Source of the DNA: Dipteris shenzhenensis
Taxonomy: Eukaryota; Polypodiophyta; Polypodiopsida; Gleicheniales
NCBI GenBank assembly: GCA_047967505.1
Contig: CM106541.1
Direction: 5' to 3' (one strand)
DNA length: 64,000 bases
Under the pieces are notes generated by a model. The model saw only the letters and a list, made by a program, of their open reading frames with translations, was not told the origin of the DNA and made no database searches. The stretch's first letter is position 1. Each line of letters begins with the position of its first letter. Positions 34,357-46,092 of this stretch are shown here, in pieces. Both the position numbers and the translations under genes were made by a program.

Positions 34357-35266
34357 TTAAAATGCATAATCTTCAAAGGATGCCTCATCTTGTGGAGGCT
34401 CATTCACTGTAAGTAGATTTGCATTTTTTGTCTTTGCTTTGTCTCTGCAAAACTTCTCACTATGGTTGTTTTTGCCACAGTGCTTGCATGGATTTACTTT
34501 GAAGCAGTCCTTTGAAAGGTGATTTGTCTTTCCACAGTGATTGCAAGGAGAATACTTGCCCTTCTGGAATTTCATAACATAAGTAGTGTCATTGCCTTTC
34601 CTTAACTCCATATGTCTTTCTTCTTCTTGGAGAGCTGAGATAATGCCTTCAAGGTTTGGATTGGGAAGATTCTTCAAAGTGCTTACAATGTGATCAAAAC
34701 TTTCAGGCATACTCTTAAGTAGTACTGCCATAGCATCATCAGGGGTGATAGGTGATAGGAGAGTTGATAGAAGCTAACTAAGTCATAAGACTCCGCATAT
34801 AGTTGACATGAGCAGCTAAAGTAGTATCACTTGCCATCTTTAATTCAAAGAAAGAGATTTTAAGTGATAGTTTAGATATGTGAGAGCTTGCATCAAAAAT
34901 CAAATCTAGCTTCTGCCATGCTTCCGATGGAGACTCCAAGTCAGAGATATGATGTATGTAATCATCACCCAAAGCTAAAGCAATTATACCATATGCTTTT
35001 TCTTCTCTTGCTGGATCTCTTGCCGGTCGTGTCGGAGTTGAAGATTGTCCAGCATTGGAGGCCGTAGAAGAAGCGGTAGGAGTAGGTTTGACAAGTCCCC
35101 ATAAGTTCTCCCGCATCAATGCAAATTTCACCTTCATTTGCCAAGTATGGAAGCCCTTTCCATTGAACTTCTCAAGATTATATAAGGTAGCCATGACAGG
35201 GTCTAACCCAGATATTGGGTAGTGTCTATCTCTCTTACAAGGCAAATATAACTGAAATACTTCCAA
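34357..35266 (-). pseudogene. gag of the LTR element, frameshifted
   Basis: The N-terminal part (35266-34778) has the copia gag pattern LEKFNGKGFHTWQMKVKFAL (DUF4219-like) followed by a UBN2-type region (EAWQKLDLIF, SKLSLKISFFELKM). A TAG at 34778 and a 7-bp tandem duplication (CTATCAC twice, about 34748-34761) break the frame. The C-terminal part (34731-34357) carries two CCHC zinc knuckles, CNHCGKTNHLSKDC and CKHCGKNNHSEKFC, which bind the RNA genome. Removing one 7-bp unit would restore phase. The likely true start is the MATLYNLEKF methionine near 35194. Confidence 0.85.
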
Positions 35267-36050
35267 AGTATGAGCACTTGATGTAGCAAATAGTAGTGAC
35301 TAGATTTCAAACAATGATGCTTCCTTTTACATGCTTCATAGAAGTGGATGAAATAAACACTTTCCAATCACAACCAGGTCTAGCAAGTTAAAACAAAACT
35401 GAAGCAACACTTGTAGTGAAGTTATTGAAAACTTCAAAAGACCAGAAATGCTAGAGTAGCATTTTATGTAGCATCATTTTCAAAAGCATGTCAAAACTGT
35501 CAAAACTAGAGAGCTGAACTTGGAGGGCTTGTAGCTCACTCTTCAAAGCAAAGAAAAGAGGGCTTTCTAAAGCAAAAGAAAGCTCATATACCAGAGAGGG
35601 TCCAACACAGAGGTTGGACGAAATGGTGCGTACTTTTGCCCGGGAGAGTTGCTACAGTCTGAAACTGAGTTTTGATGATTTCTCCCTCGTTACTGAACCA
35701 AATGACTTGAAAAATGGCTCAAAATCTTCGTCTTGAGGTCGCCCATCTACTCCTAAGAGGGCTCAGGCAATGGCGGAGCAGGCAGGGAGTATTGAGCAAC
35801 AGAAGAAATTCGCTTTTTGGAGAATGGCAGCCACCACAGACGTTTTTTCTTCAATTGCTTGTAGGTGGAAGTTTGTCCATACTAGAGGAGTTTCCAGCTC
35901 AGAGGGTTTGGGCAATGGTCGTTTGTAGGCGGAGAACCAAGCTCTCTAAGATTTTGGGAAGAAGGAGGAAGATGGGGAAGAAGAAGATGAAGAAGAAGAT
36001 GATGATGTGGTAGAAATGGGCTCAAGGGGGATCAAATGGCTCTGATACCA

Positions 36051-36339
36051 TGTTGGAACACTGAAAGGAAAGAGTAGAGTGGACACAAAATCAGAATGCT
36101 TACATATAGAATGAAGAAGAAAGAGGTCCTTAAGTAGGCACCTCATACAAGGTCACTGACATCACTGATGACCTCAAAGCTCCTCAATCATCTCCTCAAT
36201 CTGCTCCTAGATTCACTCAATCATCCTATGTGGCTTTTCCACCACCTAACTGTGCTTGTGGGCACCTAACTGTGCCTCTAGCACTCACACATAGAAACAT
36301 AAGGTGTGCCTGAGGCATACACCTTGAGATATCCCAACA
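36051..36339 (-). repeat. 5' LTR of the gag-only element
   Basis: The right copy, followed leftwards by the tRNA-iMet primer site. A GAA/GAT-rich microsatellite (about 35958-36012) lies in the leader next to the primer site and creates a spurious Lys-rich frame on the plus strand. Confidence 0.93.
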
Positions 36340-36344
36340 GTTTG

Positions 36345-37328
36345 TAGTTTTCTACTATGCTACAATTCAATTCACCATTAATAAAATCTTTTCTTATGAG
36401 AATGGTAAGCCATTTGTGGAATTGTTATCTTAAGGAAGAAATGATATTAATGTTTTAGTTATTATACCATATGCTTGCATATATCATGAAACACTACTTG
36501 TGCATAACATTAAGAAAGCATGTGTGATTATAAGGATGAATGCTTAATTAAGAAATGGGCTTATGAATTAATCAACAATCTTAATAAGGATTACAAACTA
36601 GGGTTGGATTTGTAAGGCATTAGAGCATAAAAGATCTTGTGCCTATGATTGGATTCTATCTCTTTTTTGTAGGGAGATGCACCGCCAAGATTGCATGGGA
36701 AGAAGAAAACTTGTTTTCTTCTCCAATAATGCAGGAACGAAGATGGCATGAAGAGTGCATGAAGATGGCATACAAGAATAAAGAGGGCATAAAGAGTGTT
36801 ACTAAATCAATAACTTCTACAATCTACAAGGACCCAAGTCTCTTGCCCTTTCCTTATCTTCTCCACTTTCTTGACTAGTAGGCTTTCCAAGGGACAAATA
36901 AGAAGACCCTCCACTAGAGTTTGAAATGAAAATTCTTGTTTCTTATCATAATTGGGAAAGAGAGTGAGGGAATTAAAAGGTTGAATGGTTCATGCATTTG
37001 ATGTGGATTTCCCCTTGAAATGAAAATGTCACTGAGTTGAATTTCCACTCTTTAAATTGGCCTTTCCACAAGTACACAACAAGTTGCTAAGAGCCACATG
37101 TTCCCACTTGATCAGAGAACTCCTTTTGGAGATGTGGAATATATGTTGTGATACACAATAATAAAGTGATGTACATACATCTTCTTAAAGTGGCTTCTCC
37201 ACAAGTAGGTGGTCATGCTGAGGCACATGATAGGAAAGCCTATCATGCATGGACCATGTCCACGTTGCCCACTTAATGAGAGACCTCCAGTTGTTGAAAA
37301 TGTGGACTTATGATGTGATGTTAGTAAT
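36345..37328. other. Unassigned, between two transposons
   Basis: AT-rich, with a 79-codon frame at 36639-36878 that I do not recognise. It is the left flank of the CACTA-type insertion. The AAT at 37326-37328 is that element's target duplication. Confidence 0.45.
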
Positions 37329-37348
37329 CACAACAACACAAAGCAACT

Positions 37349-37590
37349 ATAGACGCGCAAAATAGCGGGCGCATCTATAGGCATTGCTTGAATAGAAAAA
37401 TTACGGGCACATCTAATAGTGCGTCTAATGGCTCGTCTATTTGCACGTGTATTAACACGTCTATTAGCGCATCTACGTTGAGAAAATATGGGCTTGTCGA
37501 ACATTGCATTTATCAGCACGTCTATTTGCGTGTCTCTTAGCGCGTTTATTTGCGCATCTACACTGAGAATTAGACGCGTATTTAGATGCT
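37349..37590. repeat. Left subterminal repeats of the CACTA element
   Basis: Many copies of a degenerate 8-12 bp motif, GCGTCTAT, GCGCATCTA, ACGTCTATT or the complement, in both orientations. In En/Spm such repeats are binding sites of the second protein (TNPA). Their density here and at the other end fits that role. Confidence 0.85.
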
Positions 37591-37879
37591 AAACAGAGAA
37601 TATAGAAAGTGAGATTTTGGTGTACATCACTGCTTTCCAAACATTGCCCATGATTACCAAAGCACATAATTTTAACAAAAACAACAATGCTTTTTTGCAA
37701 GCCCACATATACAAGAATTAAGTGAGGTGAGGAGAATGAGACAATATGTAAAATAGTTTTGCCAATATCAATGGTGGGCTACGGTTCAATCTCATCCTCA
37801 ATGAGATCAACCCTTGCCAAACTATCTACTTCAAAATCCAAACAAGTGTTTAGATCTACAAATAAATTCAACCCACTAC

Positions 37880-40800
37880 TCACCCACTACTACTTGTGCT
37901 ACTCATGTGCTCATCGAAATCGGCATCACCAATGGTAGGCTCGTTCTCATAGGTAATGGCCTCAATATCTGTATCTCCTATCTCATGATCATCCTCCTCT
38001 CTCGTATCACGGTCATCATCACCTCCATGGCCATGATCATCCTCCATACGCTCCATATTAGTAAATGTACTATACATCACTTTGGAATGTGGCATAATAG
38101 GTATGACATGCCACCATCTATTATTATCCACCATTGGTTGATAGACAACTTAATTCAAACACAAATACAATCAAGTTATTTTCCTTGCATCGAAGGTATC
38201 AAATATTTAAAAGCGAGTATTTTTATATGTGTGCACAGTACCTGTTCACATTGTTGCGGTAGTACTAGTGTGTCCTTCCTACTTTGCCAAAACTTTGTGG
38301 AGTCAATAGCTACAAAGCCACTTGCATGGCATTTGATTGTTGCATTAGGGCCTCTTTCCACCATGTCCTTAAACCGCTTTACATCCAAAACATACACAAA
38401 GAAGCGTCGAAAGTCAAGCTTAATAATATCTTGGATTATGCCACAATAATCATCCATGGCTCCATTGGCTCCCTCAAAGCTAGCAATGACGCTGCAATCT
38501 TGTGTGTTTCTCTTATAATCAATCCGTTGTGTTCGAAAATGCTTGCCCTCACACCATATAGCATTGAACATAGTACACTACACCAAGAAAAAATTAATTA
38601 AATAAGCAATCTAAATTATTGACAGCTCCTAACTTATGCATAACATTCTATATACCGACCTTGCTCATGCATTCCCTAGCATACTTCCATTCTTCCATGT
38701 GATATGCATCCTCTCGTCTTTCTCTGCTTTCTCCATTTCATCAAGTAGCGAATCCACATGAATATCCTTTGGAAGTGCTCTTAGATACTGAGGGTATGGC
38801 ACACGAGATCCGTGGTGTGTACAAAAGAGGACCCTTTCTTCTTGTCTTCTTGCCTTTGCATCCTCGTATCTTGTCACCCATCTTTTCATCACATCACTAT
38901 TAAGCACACAATAGAGGTTGATACTATTATGCAACTCCGTGTCTATTACTTTGTTGCACCCTTTCCCTTGAGGCACAATAGAGGTCATCCTTAGGTCTTC
39001 ATCATCTCTCCATAGTCATGGGAAAGAGCTATCCACATCAACAAGAAACTCAGAAATATATACAAGTGACTCTTGTACCAACCAACCCTCGGCCATGCTA
39101 CCTTCGGGTCTTGCATTTTGTCTCATGAAGCCCTTCAAGGTCTTCATGAAGCACTCGAGGAAGAACAACCATCGTGCATGTATAGTACCGCATATAGCAA
39201 TCTCATCCACCAAATGCACTATAAGATGTAGTTGGCTTGTGAGAATAGAACGTGGAAACAAACCACATCCACTGACATAACTCAAGCATTCTCAAGCGTG
39301 GTGGGATCTATTTCCTTTGAGCTCACATACCTAGAAGATGAATAAGTACACCATATTAGCAATATGAACACCTTGCATGGAGCATTGATATGCATCATAT
39401 TTTGTATCATGTAAAGTACCGCACAAGCTCGCCTATCTTGTAAATACAATCTTTCACGTCCTTCGATGCACTACGAGCAGGTGATTGATCTTGAGGTGGG
39501 ACCAATATGATAAACGATAAAAGATGGAGTATCTAAACAAAAGCTGGTCTTAGCGCGCAATCTTTATTTCCAGCCAATATAGCACACAATAGTTACAAAC
39601 CCTTACCGGCTCATGCCAAGTGGTGGAGGAGTCATGGAACCGTCCCAAATTCTCATCCAATCTCCCACAGTGAGTGATTGTGGGAGGACTTCATTCCAAG
39701 GGGCAACATATCTAGGATGAACAGGTGGGAGAAATCGATGGTGATTCTCATAGATGACCTTATTCAATGCGTCTACTCGTGAGGCAACAAGCGAAGGACC
39801 ACAAACAGGACATGCATGGTAACCCGATGTAGTGAGACCTGAACAATAGATGCAATTAAGAGTTAAAGGTGGGTTTAGGGTGCCACATCCTTTGCCTATT
39901 CATAATTAGAAGTGCAATGCTTACCTGAACACTCACCATAGCCTGGGAAGTCATGCATCATCCACATTAAGACTGCTTTGCAGTTGAAGTCTCATGACGA
40001 GGGAGGCCTGCTCACATCATGCACCTCGATACCTCTCCAAAGTATCTCTAGCTCATCAATCAAAGGCTCCAAATAAACATTAGGATTTTTGACTTTATGT
40101 TTCCCTGGAATTAGAAGGGATAGCATAACATGTCCTTTCTTAATAGCCATAGAGGGTGGACGATTATAATTCACCAATATCTCTAGCCATACACTGTAAG
40201 AGGTGCTTTTGAGACCAAATGGGTTCACACCGCCCATACCCAATCCAAGTCGCAAGCTCATAGGTTCTTCCTTGAAGCTTGGCCATGTGTCTTCAATATG
40301 CTTCCATGCAGGAGAGTCTACGGGAGTTCTCCACTTGCCATCGGTTGATCGATGGGAGAAATGCCATGACATGAGCTCTACAATGGATTTGCACTTGAAC
40401 ATATGTTGGATGTGAGGGATTATGGGAAAATGTCGCACAAACCTTACGAGGCACGTCTAAAGTTTTGAGATCTGCTCTATATCTTGCCTCTCCACAAGTG
40501 GGGCACTCTCTTGCATCCTTATGTAGTCCACAAAACAAAATGCAATCGTTGACGCATGCATGGATGCACTTGTAATCTAATCTTCCAAGAGAGGTCACAT
40601 GTTGCCTTCCCATATCTCTTGAGGTCGGTAATTTATTCTCCCTTGGAAGCATTTTACACAATAGCCTACACGTGAAGACCATAAATGAGGAAAAGCATTC
40701 GAGTAATTGACCCACGAACATAATTCACCATGTTTGCAAAATAGACTTTAAAGCTTGCTTGAGTAATGCATTCAAACTTGCATTGCTCCATCCATAGATG

Positions 40801-41390
40801 GTTTGCAAGTTTAGTAACTCAAGGGAGGCACGTAGAACAGAGAATGTGCACCCCTCAAACAGTGGAGTCGATGTTGCGGTAAAAAGATAATCCTACTCCA
40901 TGCTATCATCCCTCCCTTCGGATTGATGGACATATAAATTCCACACCATATCATCAAACACCTCCTCCTCCACGGCTTCATGAGGTAATGGCGGAGGGCT
41001 ACTATCACCATCACTCCATGTATCTGTAACGGTCCCTCCTGAAGATCCCACCTCATATCGTCGATGCTTCGCCTCCTCACGGCGAGCATAGGGCAACATA
41101 TGCGGGTGTGGCACTGCATCCTGTATCAAATTAAAATAGGATCATAACTCAAACATATGAACACCCATAGGTATCTCAATCAACCTTAACTCTTTAACAC
41201 TTACCATGTTTACGGTCGCATCCCATTCTCCATACTTTGAGATGTGATTGAGTGTAATCCTACATGCACGATACATGTTTCCTCGACATCGATCACACAT
41301 ACATTTGATTTTTTGCTCCAACCACATTTTGCGATGGTGGATACAGAGGGATTCATCCTCACTAGAGCTACTTGTTGAAGATGAAGACAT
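37880..41390 (-). pseudogene. TNP2-type CACTA transposase, decayed multi-exon gene
   Basis: Minus strand. Exon from Met 41390 to 41205 (donor ATG|GTAAGTG), acceptor at 41121, then LRASLELLNLQTIYGWSN, KCIHACVNDCILFC, ECPTCGEARYRADL (about 40500), MRHFPIIPHIQHMFK, PFGLKSTSYSVW and VYLEPLIDELEILW (40438-39992, Transposase_21), then exons near 39840-39610, a DUF4218-like block (39285-39016: HLVDEIAICG, RPEGSMAEGWLVQE), and C-terminal exons (38988-37880) with GIIQDIIKLDFRRF (DUF4216-like). These domain orders are those of plant TNP2, which cuts at the element ends. Frames are broken by at least a TAG (near 40893), a TGA (near 40723) and a frameshift near 40440, so it is inactive. Confidence 0.85.
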
Positions 41391-41404
41391 CCTACAAAGA
41401 AACA

Positions 41405-41625
41405 ACCCAAAAATATTTGCTTTTCTTCAAATATTTAATTTTAAAACTCTGTGGCGCATCTAAAACTATGTCTGTCTGTTCTGTGGTGCACATCTATAGG
41501 CGCATCTAAAACCGTGTCTGCTTTGTGTATTTAAACACAGAATTACACGCGCTTATAGACGCACTTATAGACACAGTTTTAGACGTGACTATAGACGCGG
41601 TTTTCAAATCTACTTTTAGCGCACT
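41405..41625. promoter_or_regulatory. Central divergent promoter region with terminal-type motifs
   Basis: It lies between the start of the minus-strand transposase gene and the first plus-strand exon. Bases 41455-41610 contain ATAGGCGCATCTAAAAC, TATAGACGCACTTATAG and TATAGACGCGGTTTT, the same motif family as the element ends. A similar cluster at about 42030-42155 lies in the first intron of the plus-strand gene. TATA boxes were not resolved. Confidence 0.6.
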
Positions 41626-43785
41626 TGCTTTGCTTTTCTTCACATGAGTTGGCCAATTCCTTTGAGAGGGAGAAAGCTTCTTGCTTTCAAAGGCTACTAG
41701 CCTTCCCTCTTGGAGGTGGTATCCAGATCCATAGTCCGATACTTAAGACGAAGGCACCCACACTTACTTCTAGGCTTACACTTAAGAGGAAGGCACCCAC
41801 ACTTACTTCCAGGCTTACAGGAGAAGAGGGTGAACAAGGAAGAGAAGCAACTTTGAAGAAGGACAAGAAGCTTCCATACCTCTATCCAAGGTAAGTCTCT
41901 TTACAGTTGATCTTCTTTGGAAGTTGCTCTCTTTGGATTTGTCCTTTGTCGTATCCAAGAAACGAATGATTTTGGTATCAGTGTTACGCTTTTGTGTCGG
42001 GCGCATGTCCTTTTTCACTTTTTAGAATACTCCGTCTGTCGGAGCGTGTCTATAGATGCATCTTAAAGCGCGTCTAAAACCGCATCTACAGGCGCATCTA
42101 TCGACATGTCTAGCCTGTTTACAGACATAGACAGCTACACCTATAGACACGCTCTGACAATTTTAGATGCTTCCCTTCCCTTCCCTTCCCTTCCCTTCCC
42201 TTCTCTTCTCTTCCCTTCCCTTCCCTTCTCTTCTCTTCCCTTCCCTCTTCTTTTTCTCTTCTCAGCTCATCAGTAATCTTCTTTTTTTTCTTTTTTCCAA
42301 TTCATCATGTGGCTAGGAAGGTCTTCAGGCTCACCTAATCTTCAAGAGTCTATTTTTAGGGAGTTATACAACCTTTTAGGGCACCCTCCCAGTCCTGCAG
42401 AGTTATACGGCTACATGAAGGGTACTCTAAACACCCCCCAGGAGTCGGCACTACAGACTCCAAACCACCCCAATCCCACACCAGCTGAGATTACCCCAGC
42501 GGAGTTAGCACAGCCTAGCTGGCTACATAGCCGAGGCCCTTCCCCCATGCCATCTTATGCCCCTTCTCCCATGCCGTCTTATGCCCCTTCCCCCATGCCA
42601 TCAGGAGGTCCTTCTATCTCGAGGAGCCGTCAGCGTACTCCTGTGCAATCGAGACTCGGTTCTCCAGCTATGAGTGGTCCACATAGTCCCGTGTAGTCTC
42701 CAGCTACGAGTGGCCAGTGTACTAGATCGACACGACACGGTAGCAGGCGTAGTAGCAGGGAGAGCGGTGGGGGATGCATGGCACAGTGCTTTGGGAGGGG
42801 TGGTGCTAGGGACAATGATGATTCAGATGATTTAGACATGCCTCTGGGTGATGGTACGATCTTTTATGACATCATTCAAACAGGAGGCATCTTGATGGAT
42901 GCATGAGGGAAGGACATCATGGCCTTCATGCGCTCTGTAATTGCTAACAATTATAGAGATTGCTTTATCCACTACAAAGACCAGCCAAAGAGGTTGGCTG
43001 ATGAGACCCTCGCTGTTGTTCGCTCTAGGTATCCTAACCTCCCCAATTGTTAGTTCATAGATAAATGGGCCAAGTCAAAGATTGTTACGATACTTGGCAA
43101 TAAAGGATCGCTTAAGAGGCAGGCACTAGTAGAGCTTGCCAGGCTCGAAGGAGGTCAACCACCAAGGGGCCCGCCCCACACCGCTCACAAGCGTGAGTGG
43201 AAGAAAGCAATGAAGTCAGCGAGGGAGGACCCTAGTCGACAGCACGTGGAGGCACGAAGGATCTAGATGGAGCAATATGGAAGCATGCATTTTGGAGCAG
43301 GGGGTGTTGAATCATGGGAGGCCCAATTTGTAAGTATCGATCTCAAATTATATTACTTATGTAGTTTATTAGGAGGTTGTTTCTTTGTACTAACCCCTCA
43401 CAAATTGTGTCGTCTTGCAGCTTGATATTGTGGGTAGATACCCTACTCCTGTCGAGACAGCCTACCACCACCACCATCGCAGAGGAGATACATGGAAGCA
43501 CTTCTATCATGACGGGTTGATTACTGACGAGCAGTATATCCAAGCTACTGGAGTGGCCCCCGAGGTATTTGAAAGTAATTAAATAATGTCAATATTATAA
43601 GTAAAGATTTGATTTTTCATACATTGATATATGTTGTCCCTTGTTTACAGGCCCCTGCACAAGAAGACGGGGAAGAAGACGAGGAGCGCAGAAGGGAGCG
43701 CAGAAGGGAGCGTGGAAGGGAGCGAGGACATGGAAAACTTAGATTAGTCATAGAAGTAGTGCTAGCTACTCTTTTTTGTACTTAA
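41625..43785 (+). pseudogene. Second CACTA gene (TNPA/Ptta-like), decayed
   Basis: A probable 5' exon (to 41890, ending CCAAG|GTAAGTC) with a doubled segment (GGCACCCACACTTACTTC), then coding exons 42307-43329, 43421-43564 and 43651-43785 joined by phase-0 GT...AG introns. The product has a Pro/Ser repeat (PSPMPSYA), an acidic region, a basic domain (TAHKREWKKAMKSARED) and an Arg/Glu C-terminus, resembling the Ptta/En/Spm second-ORF proteins that bind subterminal repeats. Four premature stops: TAG at 42694, 43051 and 43264, and TGA at 42904. The family assignment rests on position and general layout rather than a strong motif. Confidence 0.65.
42164..42250. repeat. CCTTC microsatellite
   Basis: Runs of CTTCC/CTTCT, about 85 bases, lie in the first intron of the second CACTA gene, upstream of its coding start. 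Polypyrimidine character may help the splice acceptor. Confidence 0.9.
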
Positions 43786-44119
43786 AGCCATTGGCTTGGC
43801 TTCGTGCCTCTTGTATATACACTTACTTGAAGCCACATGACGTGGCTTAGCTTCTCGTGCTATATGTACATACAAGCACTTTTTGAGCTTTCAATTTTCT
43901 TGTGCAACGTTCTATCAATTAATGCCTTGTGAACTAAACGTTTTGGAGTTGTAATGTTTTATTTGGAATTGTAATTGTCAGCTATAGACGTGCTTGCAAG
44001 AGTGCTAATTAAAATATGGTTGGCTATAAGAATTGAATTACACAATGTGGAAATGGGATTCGTGTAACTACATAGCACACACAACATACACAGCATTCTA
44101 TAAATTTTAAAAATATTAT

Positions 44120-44436
44120 GTAGCGCATTTATCAGTGCGTCTATATACGCGTCTGTCTGTTTGGGTAGCGTCTATTTGTGCATCTATAAAAGCATCTATA
44201 AGACCGTTTATAAATGCGTCTATACACGCATTTAACGATGCGTCTATCTATTTTTTAAATTTTTTAGCAGAGTGTCTATTTATGCATCTATATGCACGTC
44301 TATATGTGCATCTGTCTGCTATATAGACACACTGTTAGACGTGGGTTTCTAGATGCACAAATAGATGTGCAAATAGACATGCCCGTAAGTTTTTTTTTAG
44401 TTCAGTAGACATGTCTGTGTGTGCATCTATGGATGC
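44120..44436. repeat. Right subterminal repeats of the CACTA element
   Basis: Dense GCGTCTAT, GCATCTAT and ATAGACGC-type motifs in both orientations up to about 15 bases from the terminal inverted repeat, mirroring the left end. Confidence 0.85.
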
Positions 44437-44450
44437 TTTGTCTTGTTGTG

Positions 44451-45962
44451 AATGAGGTGACTTTTTCTTAGGTGTTTCTTTTTCTTGGTTCATATGTTCA
44501 TCTTCCTAGAGGATTCCTCATAAGGCAAGCAATTATGTCGCTAAGAGACACGGAGCTTGCTTCTACATGATGATGATAAGGAGACTTAAAGATATGGTAA
44601 CATGGCTATATGCCATGCATTCTCTTCTTTAAAGAAAGTCATGTGCTCATATCAATTTATTTTCCTTGGGATGAATTGTATGGACAAATTGTTGAACATT
44701 ACAACTACTATGAAAAAGGGATTATGAGAGAATCTTAGATGTTATGAAATGCTAACCATAAATATTGGGAATCATGCTTCTTGGTGGTAGAAGTTCAAAG
44801 CATGATATACCAATCGAGTACCAACCGTAGAAAAGAAAGGAAATATGTTGGCAACCCTCGCACTTGCTTTCTTCTATTGTATATGCAAAAGAGAGATGAT
44901 TTCTTAATTGTTTTCATTCAAATAGGCAAAGACATTTATGATTTATGAAATGATATGCTAGTTCTTGAAGTGGGAGTTTGGAGAGTCCATGAAATCCCAA
45001 TCTAATGATGAGGGCTAATGCACGATCAAGCGTAGAAGATCATGGAACCATTTTTGGGGTGCACCGGCACGTGTGCTAGTGGGTGAGATTACAAAATCGA
45101 TAGGTGGGTCATGATGACATGGAATAGCACACACACTCATGGGCTTTTTTTTGTGTGCAAAAGAGAGGGACTAGTTCAAAATGTTTACTAGCCACCATAA
45201 ATGTAGCTTCTTTATTACACAAATGCTACTAGCATTAGTAGATCTATTGCGACTCTATCAGACATGCTGTTGTAGTTTGTGATTGCCATGTTGGTGCCTC
45301 CATGTGTATTCTGTGGCGGCATGCCATTGCAATCTGTGACCACCATGTTGGCGCCTACACATGGCACTACCCGTGCATCTTTGAAGCCATAGATAGGATT
45401 CTTGGTGGACCATGTCAACCATTGCACTTGGAAGACCACCACCATGGCCATGTCAACCCTACAGCAACCACAATGCTGGCGGGTGATATGGGAACATGTG
45501 GTGCTACACACATTGCTAGTAGCCTTGTGGCCCATGTCAAGCGAGCAACCACTGCAATGCTTGTAAAGTTCTAGCCAACTAAAAACAAACCCCACTAAAA
45601 ATGATTTTTGCAATGTATCCCGATCGATCTTCGAGATCTTCATGGTTTAAGCCCTATACCTTTGGTGTGCCTTGCCATTTAGGCTCAACCCAAAAGCATT
45701 GAGCTTATCTAGGTCTCTAATGTCCCCAAAAGCTTCACCTAGGTTGGGCATAAGGCAATATGGAGCAACTACCGAATAGGGAGTATTCTCTAAGTGTTGC
45801 TTCCCCAAATCGGATATAATGGGGGTCAGGAAGCCAACATTCTAGGCAATGTGTCCTCCCTAGATTCATCCTTCTCATTCATGTGTGCCCTGAGTTAGAT
45901 CATAATATCTCCCAATTGATTTAAAATTGCATTTGGTCAATGCATGACAACCTAGAGCACCA
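44451..45962. other. Unassigned right flank of the CACTA element
   Basis: A minus-strand 142-codon frame (45215-45643) contains an internally repeated segment (GANMVVTDCNGM / GTNMAITNYNSM) but no known domain. No other gene is visible. Confidence 0.4.
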
Positions 45963-46092
45963 AAGAGTGAAGATAGGCCTCGAGATAAGAGTGGGGTCAC
46001 TTGCTATGAATGTAGTGAAAAAGGTCACTATCACCCTGAGTGTCCTAGATTGAGAAAGAAAGAAGAAAAACAAGTATCCTTTGTTAGAAGCC
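45963..46092 (+). pseudogene. Retroelement zinc-knuckle scrap
   Basis: In frame at 45963 onward the translation reads CYECSEKGHYHPEC, a full CX2CX4HX4C nucleocapsid zinc knuckle, preceded by basic residues and followed by PRLRKKEEKQ. No recognisable protease or RT follows, so this is an isolated gag remnant, Ty3 or copia type undecided. Confidence 0.6.

Larger units (their letters stand above)
33693..36339 (-). mobile_element. Complete gag-only LTR retrotransposon (copia-like)
   Basis: Two LTRs of 289 bp (33693-33981 and 36051-36339), differing at only a few bases, start TGTTGGAA and end CCAACA. They are bounded by the 5-bp target duplication GTTTG (33688-33692, 36340-36344). On the minus strand the primer site TGGTATCAGAGCC (36050-36038) directly follows the 5' LTR and is complementary to initiator tRNA-Met, and a G-rich polypurine tract precedes the 3' LTR. 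The 2-kb interior encodes gag only, with no protease, integrase or RT. It must have moved with enzymes from another element. Confidence 0.93.
37329..44450. mobile_element. Complete CACTA-superfamily transposon with CACAA ends
   Basis: 7122 bp bounded by a 3-bp duplication AAT (37326-37328, 44451-44453). The left end CACAACAACACAAAGCA and right end TGCTTTGTCTTGTTGTG are inverted repeats matching at 16 of 17 positions, and weaker matching extends to about 28. Subterminal regions at both ends are packed with GCGTCTAT/ATAGACGC-type motifs. The body holds two divergent genes, a TNP2 transposase on the minus strand and a second, TNPA-like gene on the plus strand. This architecture (3-bp TSD, CAC...GTG ends, subterminal repeats, two genes) defines CACTA/EnSpm. 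Both genes have premature stops, so it is now non-autonomous. Confidence 0.93.

Noticed and set aside
35714-36013. Lys-rich plus-strand protein
   Set aside because: It lies in the leader of the minus-strand LTR element. Its Lys/Met tail comes from a GAA/GAT microsatellite next to the primer-binding site.
37329-44450. Helitron or Mutator assignment for this element
   Set aside because: Inverted ends, a 3-bp target duplication and TNP2 (Transposase_21) blocks identify the CACTA superfamily instead.
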